A stretch of 23,806 bases of DNA from an uncultured Parabacteroides sp. (lineage in GTDB: Bacteria; Bacteroidota; Bacteroidia; Bacteroidales; Tannerellaceae). The stretch's first letter is position 1. Each line of letters starts with the position of its first letter. Location of the stretch: positions 1 through 23,806 of the forward strand of contig NZ_CAJJWO010000079.1 of NCBI RefSeq assembly GCF_905196875.1, read 5' to 3'. Under the pieces are notes generated by a model. It did no database searches. It saw only the letters and a list, made by a program, of their open reading frames with translations, and was not told the DNA's origin. The position numbers were made by a program, and so were the translations under genes. Below, piece by piece: positions 7,876 through 16,500 of the stretch.

Positions 7876-8208
7876 ATGGAAGCAAACAAAGTCGATAAAT
7901 TTCTTCTGGCGAATGAAAGTAAATTTCCTGAATATGAAATTCCTATCCATCGGCTATTAAACCTCACGCCTGAAAAAGAGATTATTCTGGAAACAACTTA
8001 TTTCAAAAAGCCAGGAAAAGTGTTACTTATCTCTATCTTCCTCGGAATGCTTGGAGTAGACCGTTTTCTGATCGGAAACATCGGCAAAGGGATCGGTAAA
8101 CTTCTCACAGGAGGCGGATTAGGGATTTGGTGGCTCGTCGACTGGTTCCTGATTACCGGTGCTACCAAACGATATAATATGAATATATTAATGAAAATCC
8201 TATCGTAA
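7876..8208 (+). CDS. TM2 domain protein (copy 2)
   Basis: Paralogue of the gene at 7094 with the same length (110 aa) and layout: an N-terminal part (KVDKFLLANESKFP) and a TM2 domain at about residues 50-103, with LGVDRFLIGNIGKGIGKL between the helices, then GLGIWWLVDWFLI and the same ATKR end. Identity to copy 1 is high throughout the protein, including the soluble part, so the N-terminal extension is itself conserved and not a random leader. The DNA has diverged, so the duplication is not recent. It has its own -7 box. Function unknown. Confidence 0.88.
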   Translation: MEANKVDKFLLANESKFPEYEIPIHRLLNLTPEKEIILETTYFKKPGKVLLISIFLGMLGVDRFLIGNIGKGIGKLLTGGGLGIWWLVDWFLITGATKRYNMNILMKILS

Positions 8209-8263
8209 GTCAACTATATTTTGTACATTGTTTTCGTATTAATATTAATAAAACAACTATTAT

Positions 8264-8902
8264 ATGGAAACAACACAAAATCAGATTGATCAGCTTTCTC
8301 AATCAATGATAGCTCATCCGATATGTGGCAGAGCGATGCTAATGTATACTCTATTGACCGGATATTCACTTTTCGACTCCATCCAAGTAAAAAAGAATTG
8401 TACAAATGCTGATATAACATATAAAGATGCAGAATTCATTGCCGATAAATTCGAAGAGGTAACCGGGATAAATATTGCTCCTACAACCCTTTTGTACGAT
8501 AAAAACCAGTTAGCCGACGATTTGCTTGACGATTATCAGGAATATCAGTCTTTGCTAAAAAGCTACGATGAGAATACCCGCTCCATGGTAATTTCATTTT
8601 ACCACCATTTATTTCATTATCGCAAAGTACCACTTCCAATAGTTCAGACTTTACTAATGGCTTTGTCTGCATTTCTACAGTATGTATCCGGAAGTATCAA
8701 CAAAAAGGATTTAAAAGAACATATTATTGACATTGACCTTCCAAAGATGAAGATTACCCCAGTAGATTCCAAGTATGTGCGCCACAATTTCATCTCCCTG
8801 GAAAAAGACTTTAATGATATTTGTCTCAAGAAGGCAAACAGAGCACTGAAACAAGCAGGCGAAGAGCCACTGAGTAACTACTCGATCAATGTCAGTATAT
8901 AA
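8264..8902 (+). CDS. Hypothetical protein, 212 aa
   Basis: Not recognised. The protein is acidic to neutral and mostly helical in appearance, with no signal peptide, no clear membrane segment and no catalytic motif that I can name. A moderately hydrophobic stretch at about residues 125-143 (VPLPIVQTLLMALSAFLQYV) may be a buried helix. Two Asp/Glu-rich parts (about 85-100, LADDLLDDYQEYQ, and 145-160) flank it. The start ATG at 8264 lies 55 bases after the second TM2 gene. The gene is clearly more AT-rich than the operon to the right. It ends at a strong terminator. It could be co-transcribed with the TM2 cluster, but nothing proves a shared role. Confidence 0.7.
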   Translation: METTQNQIDQLSQSMIAHPICGRAMLMYTLLTGYSLFDSIQVKKNCTNADITYKDAEFIADKFEEVTGINIAPTTLLYDKNQLADDLLDDYQEYQSLLKSYDENTRSMVISFYHHLFHYRKVPLPIVQTLLMALSAFLQYVSGSINKKDLKEHIIDIDLPKMKITPVDSKYVRHNFISLEKDFNDICLKKANRALKQAGEEPLSNYSINVSI

Positions 8903-8916
8903 TACGCTTCTAAAAA

Positions 8917-8948
8917 AATAGAGGTAAAGCCTATGCCTTACCTCTATT
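8917..8948. terminator. Bidirectional terminator between the 212-aa gene and pfp
   Basis: AATAGAGGTAA (8917-8927) pairs perfectly with TTACCTCTATT (8938-8948) around a 10-nt loop. On the minus strand a run of T follows, a classic end for pfp; on the plus strand an A/T-rich tail follows. It lies between convergent genes. Confidence 0.85.
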
Positions 8949-8972
8949 ATATATACTATATTTTCTGACTAA

Positions 8973-10619
8973 TTATTTAGCCTGTTCCAACTGCAACGTC
9001 TTCGTCGGTTCGTCGCAAACTTCTGTCGGACCGAAGTACTGGATCGGACCCGGATAAACGTAGCTGGTAGTCAACGCCCATTCGTCGCGATTAGCAGCGA
9101 ACTTCTTGAAAGGAGCACCGTCCAGTTTCACCAAAGCTTTCTGGATAACCGGCTTCATTTCACCATGACGTTTTTCCATGTTCATCATCATTGTTACAGG
9201 AATACCACCGGCAATCCACTTTTCAGCAGGAGCAGTCGTATTACGAACAGATGACATATAACCAGTCTTACCGGCAGCGATCAGACAAGAAGCAGTGTAA
9301 CCTAAAGAATAGCAATAGTCAGCATCGTAGTTAGACGGAGCAGCACAACGGCCTTCGTAACCGAAGAAGTGGTGCAATGCGGAGAACTTACCGTTATATT
9401 TACCGGCTTTCTTCCATTCGTCCAATTTCTTGCCTACCATTTCAGACAGCAGCTTTTCTGTTTCGATCAAAGAAACCTGAACGTTTCCGTGCGGGTCGCG
9501 ATCCAAAGACAGCTGACGTGCAACGCCTTCCGGCAGAGAAGCATACAGGTCAGAATTTTCTTTTGTCAGCTTGCTGATGATATAAGCACGCTGTTCGCTC
9601 TTCTTGATCATCTTGAATTCTGCATCGTGTTTAGCCAGGAAGTCGTTCAGTTCGGCGATCAAACGTTTCATAGCCGGAACGAATTCGATCAGACCTTCAG
9701 GGATCAATACAGTACCGAAGTTGTTACCAGCTTCTGCACGTTTTGCAACGATTTCAGCAACATACGTTACGATATCGTCCAAAGACATGTTCTTAGCTTC
9801 AACTTCTTCTGAAACGATAGCCACATTCGGCTGAGTCTGCAAAGCACATTCCAGTGCGATATGAGAAGCTGAACGTCCCATCAATTTGATGAAGTGCCAG
9901 TATTTCTGAGCTGAGTTACAGTCACGTTGGATATTACCGATCACTTCTGAGTAAACTTTACAAGCAGTATCGAAACCGAAAGAAGTTTCGATCTGTTCGT
10001 TCTTCAAGTCACCGTCGATAGTCTTCGGGCAACCGATAACCTGTACACCTGCGTTGATAGCTTTGTAATATTCAGCCAATACGCAAGCATTTGTATTTGA
10101 GTCGTCACCACCGATAATAACCAGAGCGGAGATACCCAGTTCTTTCAGGATTTCAAGACCTTTGTCGAACTGTTCTTTTGTTTCCAGTTTAGTACGGCCG
10201 GAACCGATCATATCGAAACCACCAGTATTACGATATTCATCGATAATATCAGCAGTCAGTTCCATATATTTGTGATCGATCAGACCACCAGGTCCCAGGA
10301 TAAAACCATACAAACGAGAATCCTTGTTTGTAGCCTTTACGCCGTCAAAGATACCTGCAATCACATTATGACCACCAGGAGCCTGACCACCAGACAGGAT
10401 TACACCTACATTAATAGCAGGCAATTCTTTCTTTTCGCTGCTCTTTTCGAAAGTAACGATCGGCATCCCGTACGTGTTAGGGAACAATTCTTTGATTTCT
10501 TCCTGATCGGCAACTGATTGTGTATACTCACCGTCAACGGCTTTTACAGCACCTTTCAATGCAGCGGGTACCTTAGGCTGGTAAGCTGCTCTTGCAATTT
10601 GTAATGCGCTCTTTGTCAT
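8973..10619 (-). CDS. pfp: Pyrophosphate-dependent 6-phosphofructokinase, long type
   Basis: Cytoplasmic enzyme that transfers phosphate between pyrophosphate and fructose 6-phosphate, reversibly, in glycolysis and gluconeogenesis. The 548-aa length fits the long PPi-type clade found in Bacteroidetes and plants. Phosphate-donor loop: LSGGQAPGGHN at about 75-85. The specificity residues favour PPi over ATP: the GGDD motif has Asp173 where ATP enzymes have Gly (GGDG), and PKTIDGDL carries Lys199. Asp202 in TIDGD is the expected catalytic base. Later MGRSASHIALE and PEGLIEFVP are normal for the family. A full promoter lies upstream and a terminator downstream, so it appears monocistronic. Its codon use is strongly biased, which fits high expression. 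Confidence 0.95.
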   Translation of the reverse strand: MTKSALQIARAAYQPKVPAALKGAVKAVDGEYTQSVADQEEIKELFPNTYGMPIVTFEKSSEKKELPAINVGVILSGGQAPGGHNVIAGIFDGVKATNKDSRLYGFILGPGGLIDHKYMELTADIIDEYRNTGGFDMIGSGRTKLETKEQFDKGLEILKELGISALVIIGGDDSNTNACVLAEYYKAINAGVQVIGCPKTIDGDLKNEQIETSFGFDTACKVYSEVIGNIQRDCNSAQKYWHFIKLMGRSASHIALECALQTQPNVAIVSEEVEAKNMSLDDIVTYVAEIVAKRAEAGNNFGTVLIPEGLIEFVPAMKRLIAELNDFLAKHDAEFKMIKKSEQRAYIISKLTKENSDLYASLPEGVARQLSLDRDPHGNVQVSLIETEKLLSEMVGKKLDEWKKAGKYNGKFSALHHFFGYEGRCAAPSNYDADYCYSLGYTASCLIAAGKTGYMSSVRNTTAPAEKWIAGGIPVTMMMNMEKRHGEMKPVIQKALVKLDGAPFKKFAANRDEWALTTSYVYPGPIQYFGPTEVCDEPTKTLQLEQAK

Positions 10620-10669
10620 TTCTTAATCTGATTTATATAGAAATTATCTGATTCTTATCTAAAGCGGTG

Positions 10670-10700
10670 CAAATATAGAAATATTTCTCCAATCACGAAA
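10670..10700 (-). promoter_or_regulatory. pfp promoter with palindrome in the spacer
   Basis: On the minus strand, TTTC (10697-10700), 19 bp and TATATTTG (10670-10677) fit the Bacteroidetes promoter pattern with one mismatch. A perfect 12-bp palindrome AGAAATATTTCT (10677-10688) lies in the spacer and could be a regulator site. The -7 box is 50 bases upstream of the pfp ATG. Confidence 0.6.
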
Positions 10701-10723
10701 GATAAGAATAACCGATTAGCTCT

Positions 10724-11374
10724 TTATTCCGCATTTTTCTTCAGCCACTCCAGTCGGCGCATATCGGGCAGATGCTTCACCTCGAAGTGTTCGAATGTCA
10801 CATTAAAGCCCTTTCCGTCGGGGCAAGCCCCCATAAAGCCGACCTTTACCGGCGTATTATCCTGTAACCAGGCATTTCGCATCATGGTGTAGGTCTTGTC
10901 GTCGAAGGAGTAGAATATTTCGACGGCGTCCAGTCGTCTGACAGCCTTGATCCAGATATAAGGGACAGGTTTATCCAGTGTTATTACGCTCCAGTCGCTG
11001 GTCTTATGGGTAACGACCGTACTCAGGTTAAATTTACCGTCGACAAATTCAATACCCGCCTTGATATAATTCTCGTGGTCGATCCGGAGCATCAATCCCG
11101 CCTGGTCGAAACGTTCTTTATAATTACCCGTTATCTTCACTTTAGCTTCAAACTCACCACCGTAAGTGGCATAATAGAAAGGCGCATCATCGACCGTAAA
11201 CCCATAATGGGATATGCGCCAGTAATCGCTCTGCGGGGTGACGAACATGGACAACGTCTTATCCTTAATCTCCCATTGTTCCGGTTCGTTGAACCACTGC
11301 ATCTTTTCCAACGTTTGTGCTGATGCCATCTGTATCGACAGGAATGCGCACATTCCCAGAATCATATTCTTCAT
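10724..11374 (-). CDS. Secreted DUF1349 family protein
   Basis: The protein has 216 aa. A signal peptide (MKNMILGMCAFLSIQMASAQ) suggests export to the periplasm or outside the cell. The rest matches DUF1349, a concanavalin-A-like jelly-roll family that includes B. subtilis YesU. Visible features are WEIKDKTLSMFVTPQSDYWR near the mature N-terminus, DQAGLMLRIDHENYIKAGIEF in the middle (quoted here as DQAGLMLRID and YIKAGIEF), and VKVGFMGACPDGKGFNVTFE near the end. Such folds often bind or cleave carbohydrates, but no catalytic residues are established, so the substrate is unknown. It is divergent from the DinB-like gene across a palindromic promoter and lies 104 bases upstream of pfp on the same strand without a clear terminator. 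Confidence 0.85.
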   Translation of the reverse strand: MKNMILGMCAFLSIQMASAQTLEKMQWFNEPEQWEIKDKTLSMFVTPQSDYWRISHYGFTVDDAPFYYATYGGEFEAKVKITGNYKERFDQAGLMLRIDHENYIKAGIEFVDGKFNLSTVVTHKTSDWSVITLDKPVPYIWIKAVRRLDAVEIFYSFDDKTYTMMRNAWLQDNTPVKVGFMGACPDGKGFNVTFEHFEVKHLPDMRRLEWLKKNAE

Positions 11375-11392
11375 TGCTTTCTACATTTTAAT

Positions 11393-11408
11393 TACCTTTG
11401 CAAAGGTA
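11393..11408. promoter_or_regulatory. Divergent -7 boxes fused in one palindrome
   Basis: TACCTTTGCAAAGGTA is a perfect 16-bp palindrome made of TACCTTTG on the plus strand (11393-11400) and the same box on the minus strand (11401-11408). The two promoters serve the DinB-like gene (+) and the DUF1349 gene (-), and the boxes touch without a gap. For the minus promoter an ATTG lies 20 bp away (11429-11432). Confidence 0.65.
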
Positions 11409-11468
11409 GAGGCTTACAAGCAAACTGGCAATACAAGCGATAATAAATAAAGCGAAACAAAAGATACC

Positions 11469-12167
11469 ATGAAATATTTCGGAACAGAACTAAGTGAAAA
11501 GCATAAAGAGCTTACAAAGATCATCCGTGCAAAAAACACAGTCGATAAAGCAAAAGAACTCTTTCTGGATATCCATGCAGAGTTACATCTGCCGGAAGTC
11601 TCCGGTTCCGGTCAGAACGAAATAGACATACTTTTATCCGATCTGACTCCCGGCGAATACGGTATTATGCCCACGGCTAAAGACGAAACAATAGCATGGG
11701 TAATATGGCATATAGCCCGGATAGAAGATTTAACGATGAACCTATTGGCAGGCAGGACACAAGAAGTTTTCAGCCCGGCATGGAAAGAAAGATTGAACGT
11801 CTCCATTACCGACACAGGTAACGCACTCTCCGATGACGAAATCATCCGTTTAAGTAAAGAGATAAACACCCGGGAACTCCTTGCCTACCGGAATGCCGTC
11901 GGCAAACAAACCCGTTCCATCATTTCCAGCCTCACTAATACAGATCTACTCCGCAAAGTTTCACAACAAGATCTGGATAAGGTCAAACAACAGGGTGGTG
12001 TGACAGAACAGGACGAGTCTGCATGGCTACTGGATTTTTGGGCGAAGAAGGATGTCGCCGGATTATTATTAATGCCGCCAACCCGCCACGTCATACTACA
12101 TTTAAATGATTGCTTTAAATGGAAGCAACATATCAGGGCTAAAAAGAAGTGTTTTCGCACGAACTGA
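11469..12167 (+). CDS. DinB-like four-helix-bundle protein
   Basis: Protein of 232 aa that looks like a member of the DinB/YfiT superfamily, four-helix bundles that bind a divalent metal through three histidines and often act as thiol-dependent transferases. Candidate ligands are His81 in AWVIWHIARIEDL and His207 and His211 in RHVILHLNDC, spaced as the family expects (one His in helix 2, two in the last helix). No signal peptide, so cytoplasmic. The substrate is unknown. The start ATG at 11469 lies 68 bases after the palindromic -7 box. Family placement rests on motif recognition only. Confidence 0.75.
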   Translation: MKYFGTELSEKHKELTKIIRAKNTVDKAKELFLDIHAELHLPEVSGSGQNEIDILLSDLTPGEYGIMPTAKDETIAWVIWHIARIEDLTMNLLAGRTQEVFSPAWKERLNVSITDTGNALSDDEIIRLSKEINTRELLAYRNAVGKQTRSIISSLTNTDLLRKVSQQDLDKVKQQGGVTEQDESAWLLDFWAKKDVAGLLLMPPTRHVILHLNDCFKWKQHIRAKKKCFRTN

Positions 12168-12238
12168 CCAGCCAACCGGCAAAAGAGCCGGACAAGATAA
12201 AATTATCACCGGGATAGTTTCATTTATCCCCCATATTA

Positions 12239-12270
12239 CTTGCTTTTACCTGGGATATATATTATCTTTG
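12239..12270 (+). promoter_or_regulatory. Promoter of the HU-like gene
   Basis: CTTG (12239-12242), 20 bp, then TATCTTTG (12263-12270). Spacing and -7 box fit the Bacteroidetes consensus. Transcription would begin near 12277, leaving a leader of about 187 nt that contains the palindrome array at 12281-12374. Confidence 0.6.
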
Positions 12271-12280
12271 GTAGGTAGGA

Positions 12281-12374
12281 AAGTTGTTGCCGACAGTGTC
12301 GGCTAAATAAACGACAGCGTCGGCAAAGCTTTCGACAGTGTCGACAATATAGACGACAGTGTCGGCGACAACTT
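12281..12374. repeat. Phased array of four palindromes within a larger inverted repeat
   Basis: CGACAGTGTCG, an 11-bp palindrome, occurs at 12291, 12333 and 12354; a variant CGACAGCGTCG is at 12312. All four starts are exactly 21 bp apart, two turns of B-DNA, with AT-rich 10-bp spacers. The array is flanked by the 15-base arms AAGTTGTTGCCGACA (12281-12295) and TGTCGGCGACAACTT (12360-12374), complementary at 14 of 15 positions; AAAGCTTT lies at the centre. It is downstream of the predicted transcription start of the HU-like gene, so it could be an operator array in DNA or a long imperfect hairpin in RNA. Confidence 0.9.
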
Positions 12375-12463
12375 ACATCGGCAGAGAAATAAGATTCGAA
12401 CGGTACCTATCGTAGGTAGATCCGGGGTAATAATAACCAGATCAGTATTAAAATTAAACTACC

Positions 12464-13078
12464 ATGGGAAGAATTAAATTCGGGGTATACAAGGCTCCAA
12501 ACACAAGCGGAAAGGAACAGCAGTCGTGTGCCCGTCTTATCTCTAAAGGCACGATGCGGATGGAAGAGATTTGTGAATACCTATCGGATTCATGTTCGCT
12601 TACTTCGGCGGACGTGAAGGGAGCGATAGAAGCGCTGACCACTTACATCGGACGAAATTTATCGAACGGGTATTGCGTGGAACTGGAAGGGTTGGGGCAC
12701 TTCTCCCCAGCTTTGAAGACGTTGCATAAAACAGACGAAAAGGGTAAAACCGTCTTCTTTGCCAGGGCCGACGGAGTGAACTTCCGCTGTTCCAAGCGTT
12801 TGCGAAGTCTGGTGAGCAAAGATCGCCCACTAAAAATAAAAAGGGGAAACGTCACTTCCAACCAGTTGCCTGACCGAAAGAATAAGATGCTTCGATTCCT
12901 GCAAAACAATCCGTATATCAATCTGACGGATTATGCCTCGCTGAACGGTTGCAGCCGCTACCGGGCTGCGGAGGATATGAAACAGTTTACGAAAGATGGA
13001 GTAGTGATCCAGATGGGATACCGGACACACAGGGTGTATTCGTTGCCGCCACAGGCAGACGAAATATCGCCCGCATAG
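12464..13078 (+). CDS. HU-like (HU-HIG type) DNA-binding protein with C-terminal winged helix
   Basis: Protein of 204 aa. Residues 1-125 resemble the Bacteroidetes HU-related DNA-binding family (HU-HIG): helices around SADVKGAIEALTTYIGRNL, then the beta region GYCVELEGLGHFSPAL and the arm DGVNFRCSKRLRS. Such proteins bend or coat DNA. Residues 135-195 look like an extra winged helix-turn-helix (NKMLRFLQNNPYINLTDYA, GCSRYRAAEDMKQF, then the wing GVVIQMGYRTHRVYSLP), which would give sequence-specific binding. Canonical HU is about 90 aa, so this is a larger relative. The long leader with phased palindromes suggests self-regulation, which is inference. It may also act on the neighbouring operon. 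Confidence 0.8.
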   Translation: MGRIKFGVYKAPNTSGKEQQSCARLISKGTMRMEEICEYLSDSCSLTSADVKGAIEALTTYIGRNLSNGYCVELEGLGHFSPALKTLHKTDEKGKTVFFARADGVNFRCSKRLRSLVSKDRPLKIKRGNVTSNQLPDRKNKMLRFLQNNPYINLTDYASLNGCSRYRAAEDMKQFTKDGVVIQMGYRTHRVYSLPPQADEISPA

Positions 13079-13120
13079 ACAAATGTGAAATGAATATGAA
13101 AATTACCTTGACATATTGAT

Positions 13121-13513
13121 ATGAATATCGAAGAGTTCAGAGAATACTGCCTTTCATTGAAAGGAGTTCATGAGAAGATGCCGTTTCCCAATGTGGCTGA
13201 TAAGTACAGCCGGGACGTCTTGTGTTTCTATATTTCGGATAAATGGTTTTGCTTTGTGAATATCGAGGTCTTTGATTTCTGCTGTATCAAATGCAACCCG
13301 GATGAATCGGGAGAACTGCAAGGACAGTATGCAGGCATTACGCCCGGATGGCACATGAACAAGAAGTATTGGATCAGTGTCTATTTCAATCAGGATGTGC
13401 CGGATCAGAAGATTAAAGAGCTGGTGAAGAAATCGTATGAGATCGTGGTTGGGAGTCTGACAAAGAAAGAGCGGGAGAAGCTGGAAGAAAGGAATACTAA
13501 TGGGCATGAGTAA
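13121..13513 (+). CDS. MmcQ/YjbR family protein
   Basis: Small cytoplasmic protein of 130 aa with the MmcQ/YjbR (CyaY-like fold) pattern: an N-terminal helix IEEFREYCLSLKGVHEKMPF, the strand DVLCFYISDKWFCFVNIE, the Asn-Pro-Asp turn CNPDESGEL, and the YAGITPGWHMNKKYWISVYF segment that is the family hallmark, followed by a C-terminal helix (KIKELVKKSYEIVVGSL). Members are proposed to bind DNA, but the role is not settled. It begins 42 bases after the HU-like gene with no terminator in between, so the two may share a transcript, and ends 68 bases before the six-gene operon, where a new -7 box lies. Confidence 0.88.
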   Translation: MNIEEFREYCLSLKGVHEKMPFPNVADKYSRDVLCFYISDKWFCFVNIEVFDFCCIKCNPDESGELQGQYAGITPGWHMNKKYWISVYFNQDVPDQKIKELVKKSYEIVVGSLTKKEREKLEERNTNGHE

Positions 13514-13537
13514 ATAACGCATTACAAAATATTTTTA

Positions 13538-13545
13538 TACATTTG
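13538..13545 (+). promoter_or_regulatory. -7 box of the DUF4132-MoxR operon
   Basis: TACATTTG matches TAnnTTTG and lies 36 bases before the DUF4132 ATG. No TTTG is found at the -33 position, so the promoter may be weak or need an activator. Confidence 0.5.
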
Positions 13546-13581
13546 CTTTTATATTAAATCGAAGCAAACTTTAAAGATACC

Positions 13582-16500
13582 ATGACAAAAGAACAAATGC
13601 TCGAACAATGGTCCAGAAGCTATGAGCAAGCATATTACAAATGTGACTTTACTCCTAAAGTATATGAATACCTGGAAGGGAAGATCGACCAGGTGCCTGA
13701 AATGATTATGTCGAGGCCGAAGATAGACACCAGTTACGACGGCTGGCTGCTGTACGAACTGAACGGAGAGAATGCCGAACTGGCACGCCGCATGTTGGTC
13801 ATTATCTCAAAAATACGCCGTGACGGACCTATCCACAAATGGGGCTTGAAAAACGAATTGGAAATCTGCCTGCGCATCGGCTACGGGCACGACTTCAAGA
13901 ACTTAATCCAAGAGTCGGTAAGCCGTCACAAAGCACAGGGTCCGGAGTTATACGAAATAGCAGAAACATTGCTTAAATATTGCCCGGCGGAATCGGAAGC
14001 TTTTGCCGACCAACTTCTTTCCAACAAGCTCAAAGAACTGGAGGAGCAACGAAACAGCAACCACGAACTGTATCTGGCATTATATCTGATGATACTGTTT
14101 TTGGAGCAGGATGCCGGTAAATATGCCCGTTACCTGCCGGTGTTGACGGCTTTAACCAGCAAATATTCCGGCCCGAACTTCACATATATCCTGTATTTCA
14201 GCTATAAGTTCAGCCCCGAGTTAAAAGTGCGTTTGCTCCACTCCCTCAAAGATAAGATCTCGGCACGTGCCTTATTCTACCATCTTACCCCGTATAAAAT
14301 GCCGGCATTCCTGCAATCGATCGAAGCACCGCTGGATATATATTACTATCTGGTCCTGACCGAAGATAACGATATAGACAAACCCTCCCTGTTTCACACA
14401 TTGTATAAAGAGAACAAGGAGCTGTTCATGAATGTCTATCGTATGTTGGCAGAAACGACCTCCATCCAACAAGCGGCAAACAGCCTTTATTTATTGGCAA
14501 TCCTCTTAGAGAATGGTGAGGGGACGGAAGAACTGGCTGCAAGCAAGGAACTACAGGCCCGTTGCATGCTGAATCTCCAGGAAAATCCATCGGGAAATGT
14601 CGATAAGCTGATTTCGGCAGCCATGAATGAATCCACCCCGCAAGCTACCTGGGAAAAGTTTCTGAAGGATTGTGAAGACTTTGTTTGGGCATACAGAAGA
14701 AACAAGCTAGTCTTACTAATCGGAGCGCTGGCTTTGTTGTACGAACGGTCGGAACTATCCAAACGGTTTATCGACATCTTACTGATCCAGATTCGCACAG
14801 GCTATACCATCAACAATCCGAGATATGTAACTTATTTCTTCCTTAAGACACGTAAGGAATGGTTAGGCTGTTCGCCGAAAGAGAGTATCCGGCTACTGCT
14901 GGACACTTCCAGCCAGTTCACCTACGAAAAGGCTTTCAGGGCATATGTCTACAATCCCGACCGGATGCAGGATACGCTGGACAAAGAAGATATCATCGCC
15001 AACCAGTCCGTCGCACTGGACTTGCTGAACAATGGCGGCCTCTCCACCGAAGAGACACAGAACTGGATCAACATGCTTTACGGCACTTGCAAAATAAGCG
15101 ACGTCAGCCCGTTGCTCGGAATACTCTCCAATAAATCCAAGATACTCCGCAAGACTGCGGAAGAACTAATCGGCCTCAACGAAGAAACAATACGTCCGCT
15201 ACTGGAAGCGGAACGGCCAAAGATGAAAGGGGATGCCCTGGCTACCGCCAAGCGAATCATCAAGCGTTGGGATAACGAACGAAAGTTCGGTGCCGACTTC
15301 ACCTTCACAAAAGAAAGCGTTGTCGAATACTGCAACGACAACTTCGATAAAGACAATGTAAAGTTCATCACCTGGATACCCGAAGATATGTTCACCGATG
15401 TCCGCTTTGCCGATATGGCGGAGAAAGCACCGGCCATCGTCACCCGTTATATCCTTTCCGAATACCTAAGCCTGGAAGAAGCCTATAAGGTCAAAGCCTG
15501 TGATAAAGTGGTAGAACAACTGCATGCCCCCGACTTCCAACAGATGATGGAAAATATTTATCAGTTCTGGAAAGAGAACGGTGCGGAAGCCAAAAAGAAG
15601 ATGATCATGGTTCCGTATTGTATCTACGGTTCCGACACACAGATCCTTCGCCTGAAAACACAGTTGAAAGACTGGGCCGAAGCATCACGCGGTGCCATTG
15701 CTGCCTTTGTAGTCAATGCCATTGCCATGAACGGAGGAAGCGTAGCCCTGGTTATGATCGACGGTATCTCTGTCAAGTTCCCGAACAACCAGGTAAAGAA
15801 TGCGGCAAAAGCCGCCTTTACGTTTGCCGCCAAAGCCCTGGAAATACCGGAAGACGAACTATCCGACAAGATAGTCCCCACGTTGGGTTTCAACAAAGAA
15901 GGAGAAAAGATACTCGATTACGGTCCGCGAAACTTCACGGTTACGCTGATGCCCGACTTCTCGCTGTCTATCTTCGACAATGAGAAACAAAAGACAATCA
16001 AGTCCATGCCAGCTCCCGGAACAAACGACGATACGGTCAAAGCCACGGCTGCCAAGAAAGAGTTTTCCGAACTAAAGAAACAAATCAAAGCCACCGTACA
16101 GTCGCAGACCAACCGTTTGGAGAAAGTACTCATGAACGGGCGCCGCTGGACGGTCGATTCCTGGAACACGCTCTTTGTGGAAAACCCGATCATGCACCGC
16201 TTCGCTACCGGACTGATATGGGGTGTGTACGACGGGGAGAAACTGACCGGTACGTTCCGTTATATGGAAGACGGTACATTCAATACGGTGGATGAAGAAG
16301 AATATACATTACCCGAAAAGGCTGCTATCACACTCGTTCACCCCATTGAACTGGAAGAAGATGTTCTTGCCGGCTGGAAGGAGCAACTGGATGATTATGA
16401 AATAGTACAGCCTGTAACTCAACTAACCGCTCCTATAATTGTTTTAGGAGAAAAAGAGACGAATGGCAACAAGATCACGCGTTATAACGGTCTGATTGTC

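Noticed and set aside
9369..9812. Plus-strand 147-codon open frame
   Set aside because: It is antisense to pfp, which has strongly biased codons; the translation is Phe/Gln/Cys-rich and without known motifs.
12281..12374. Four regularly spaced repeats that could suggest a small CRISPR array
   Set aside because: Units are only 11 bp, spacers are 10 bp and AT-rich, and no cas gene is near. A phased operator or structured leader fits better.
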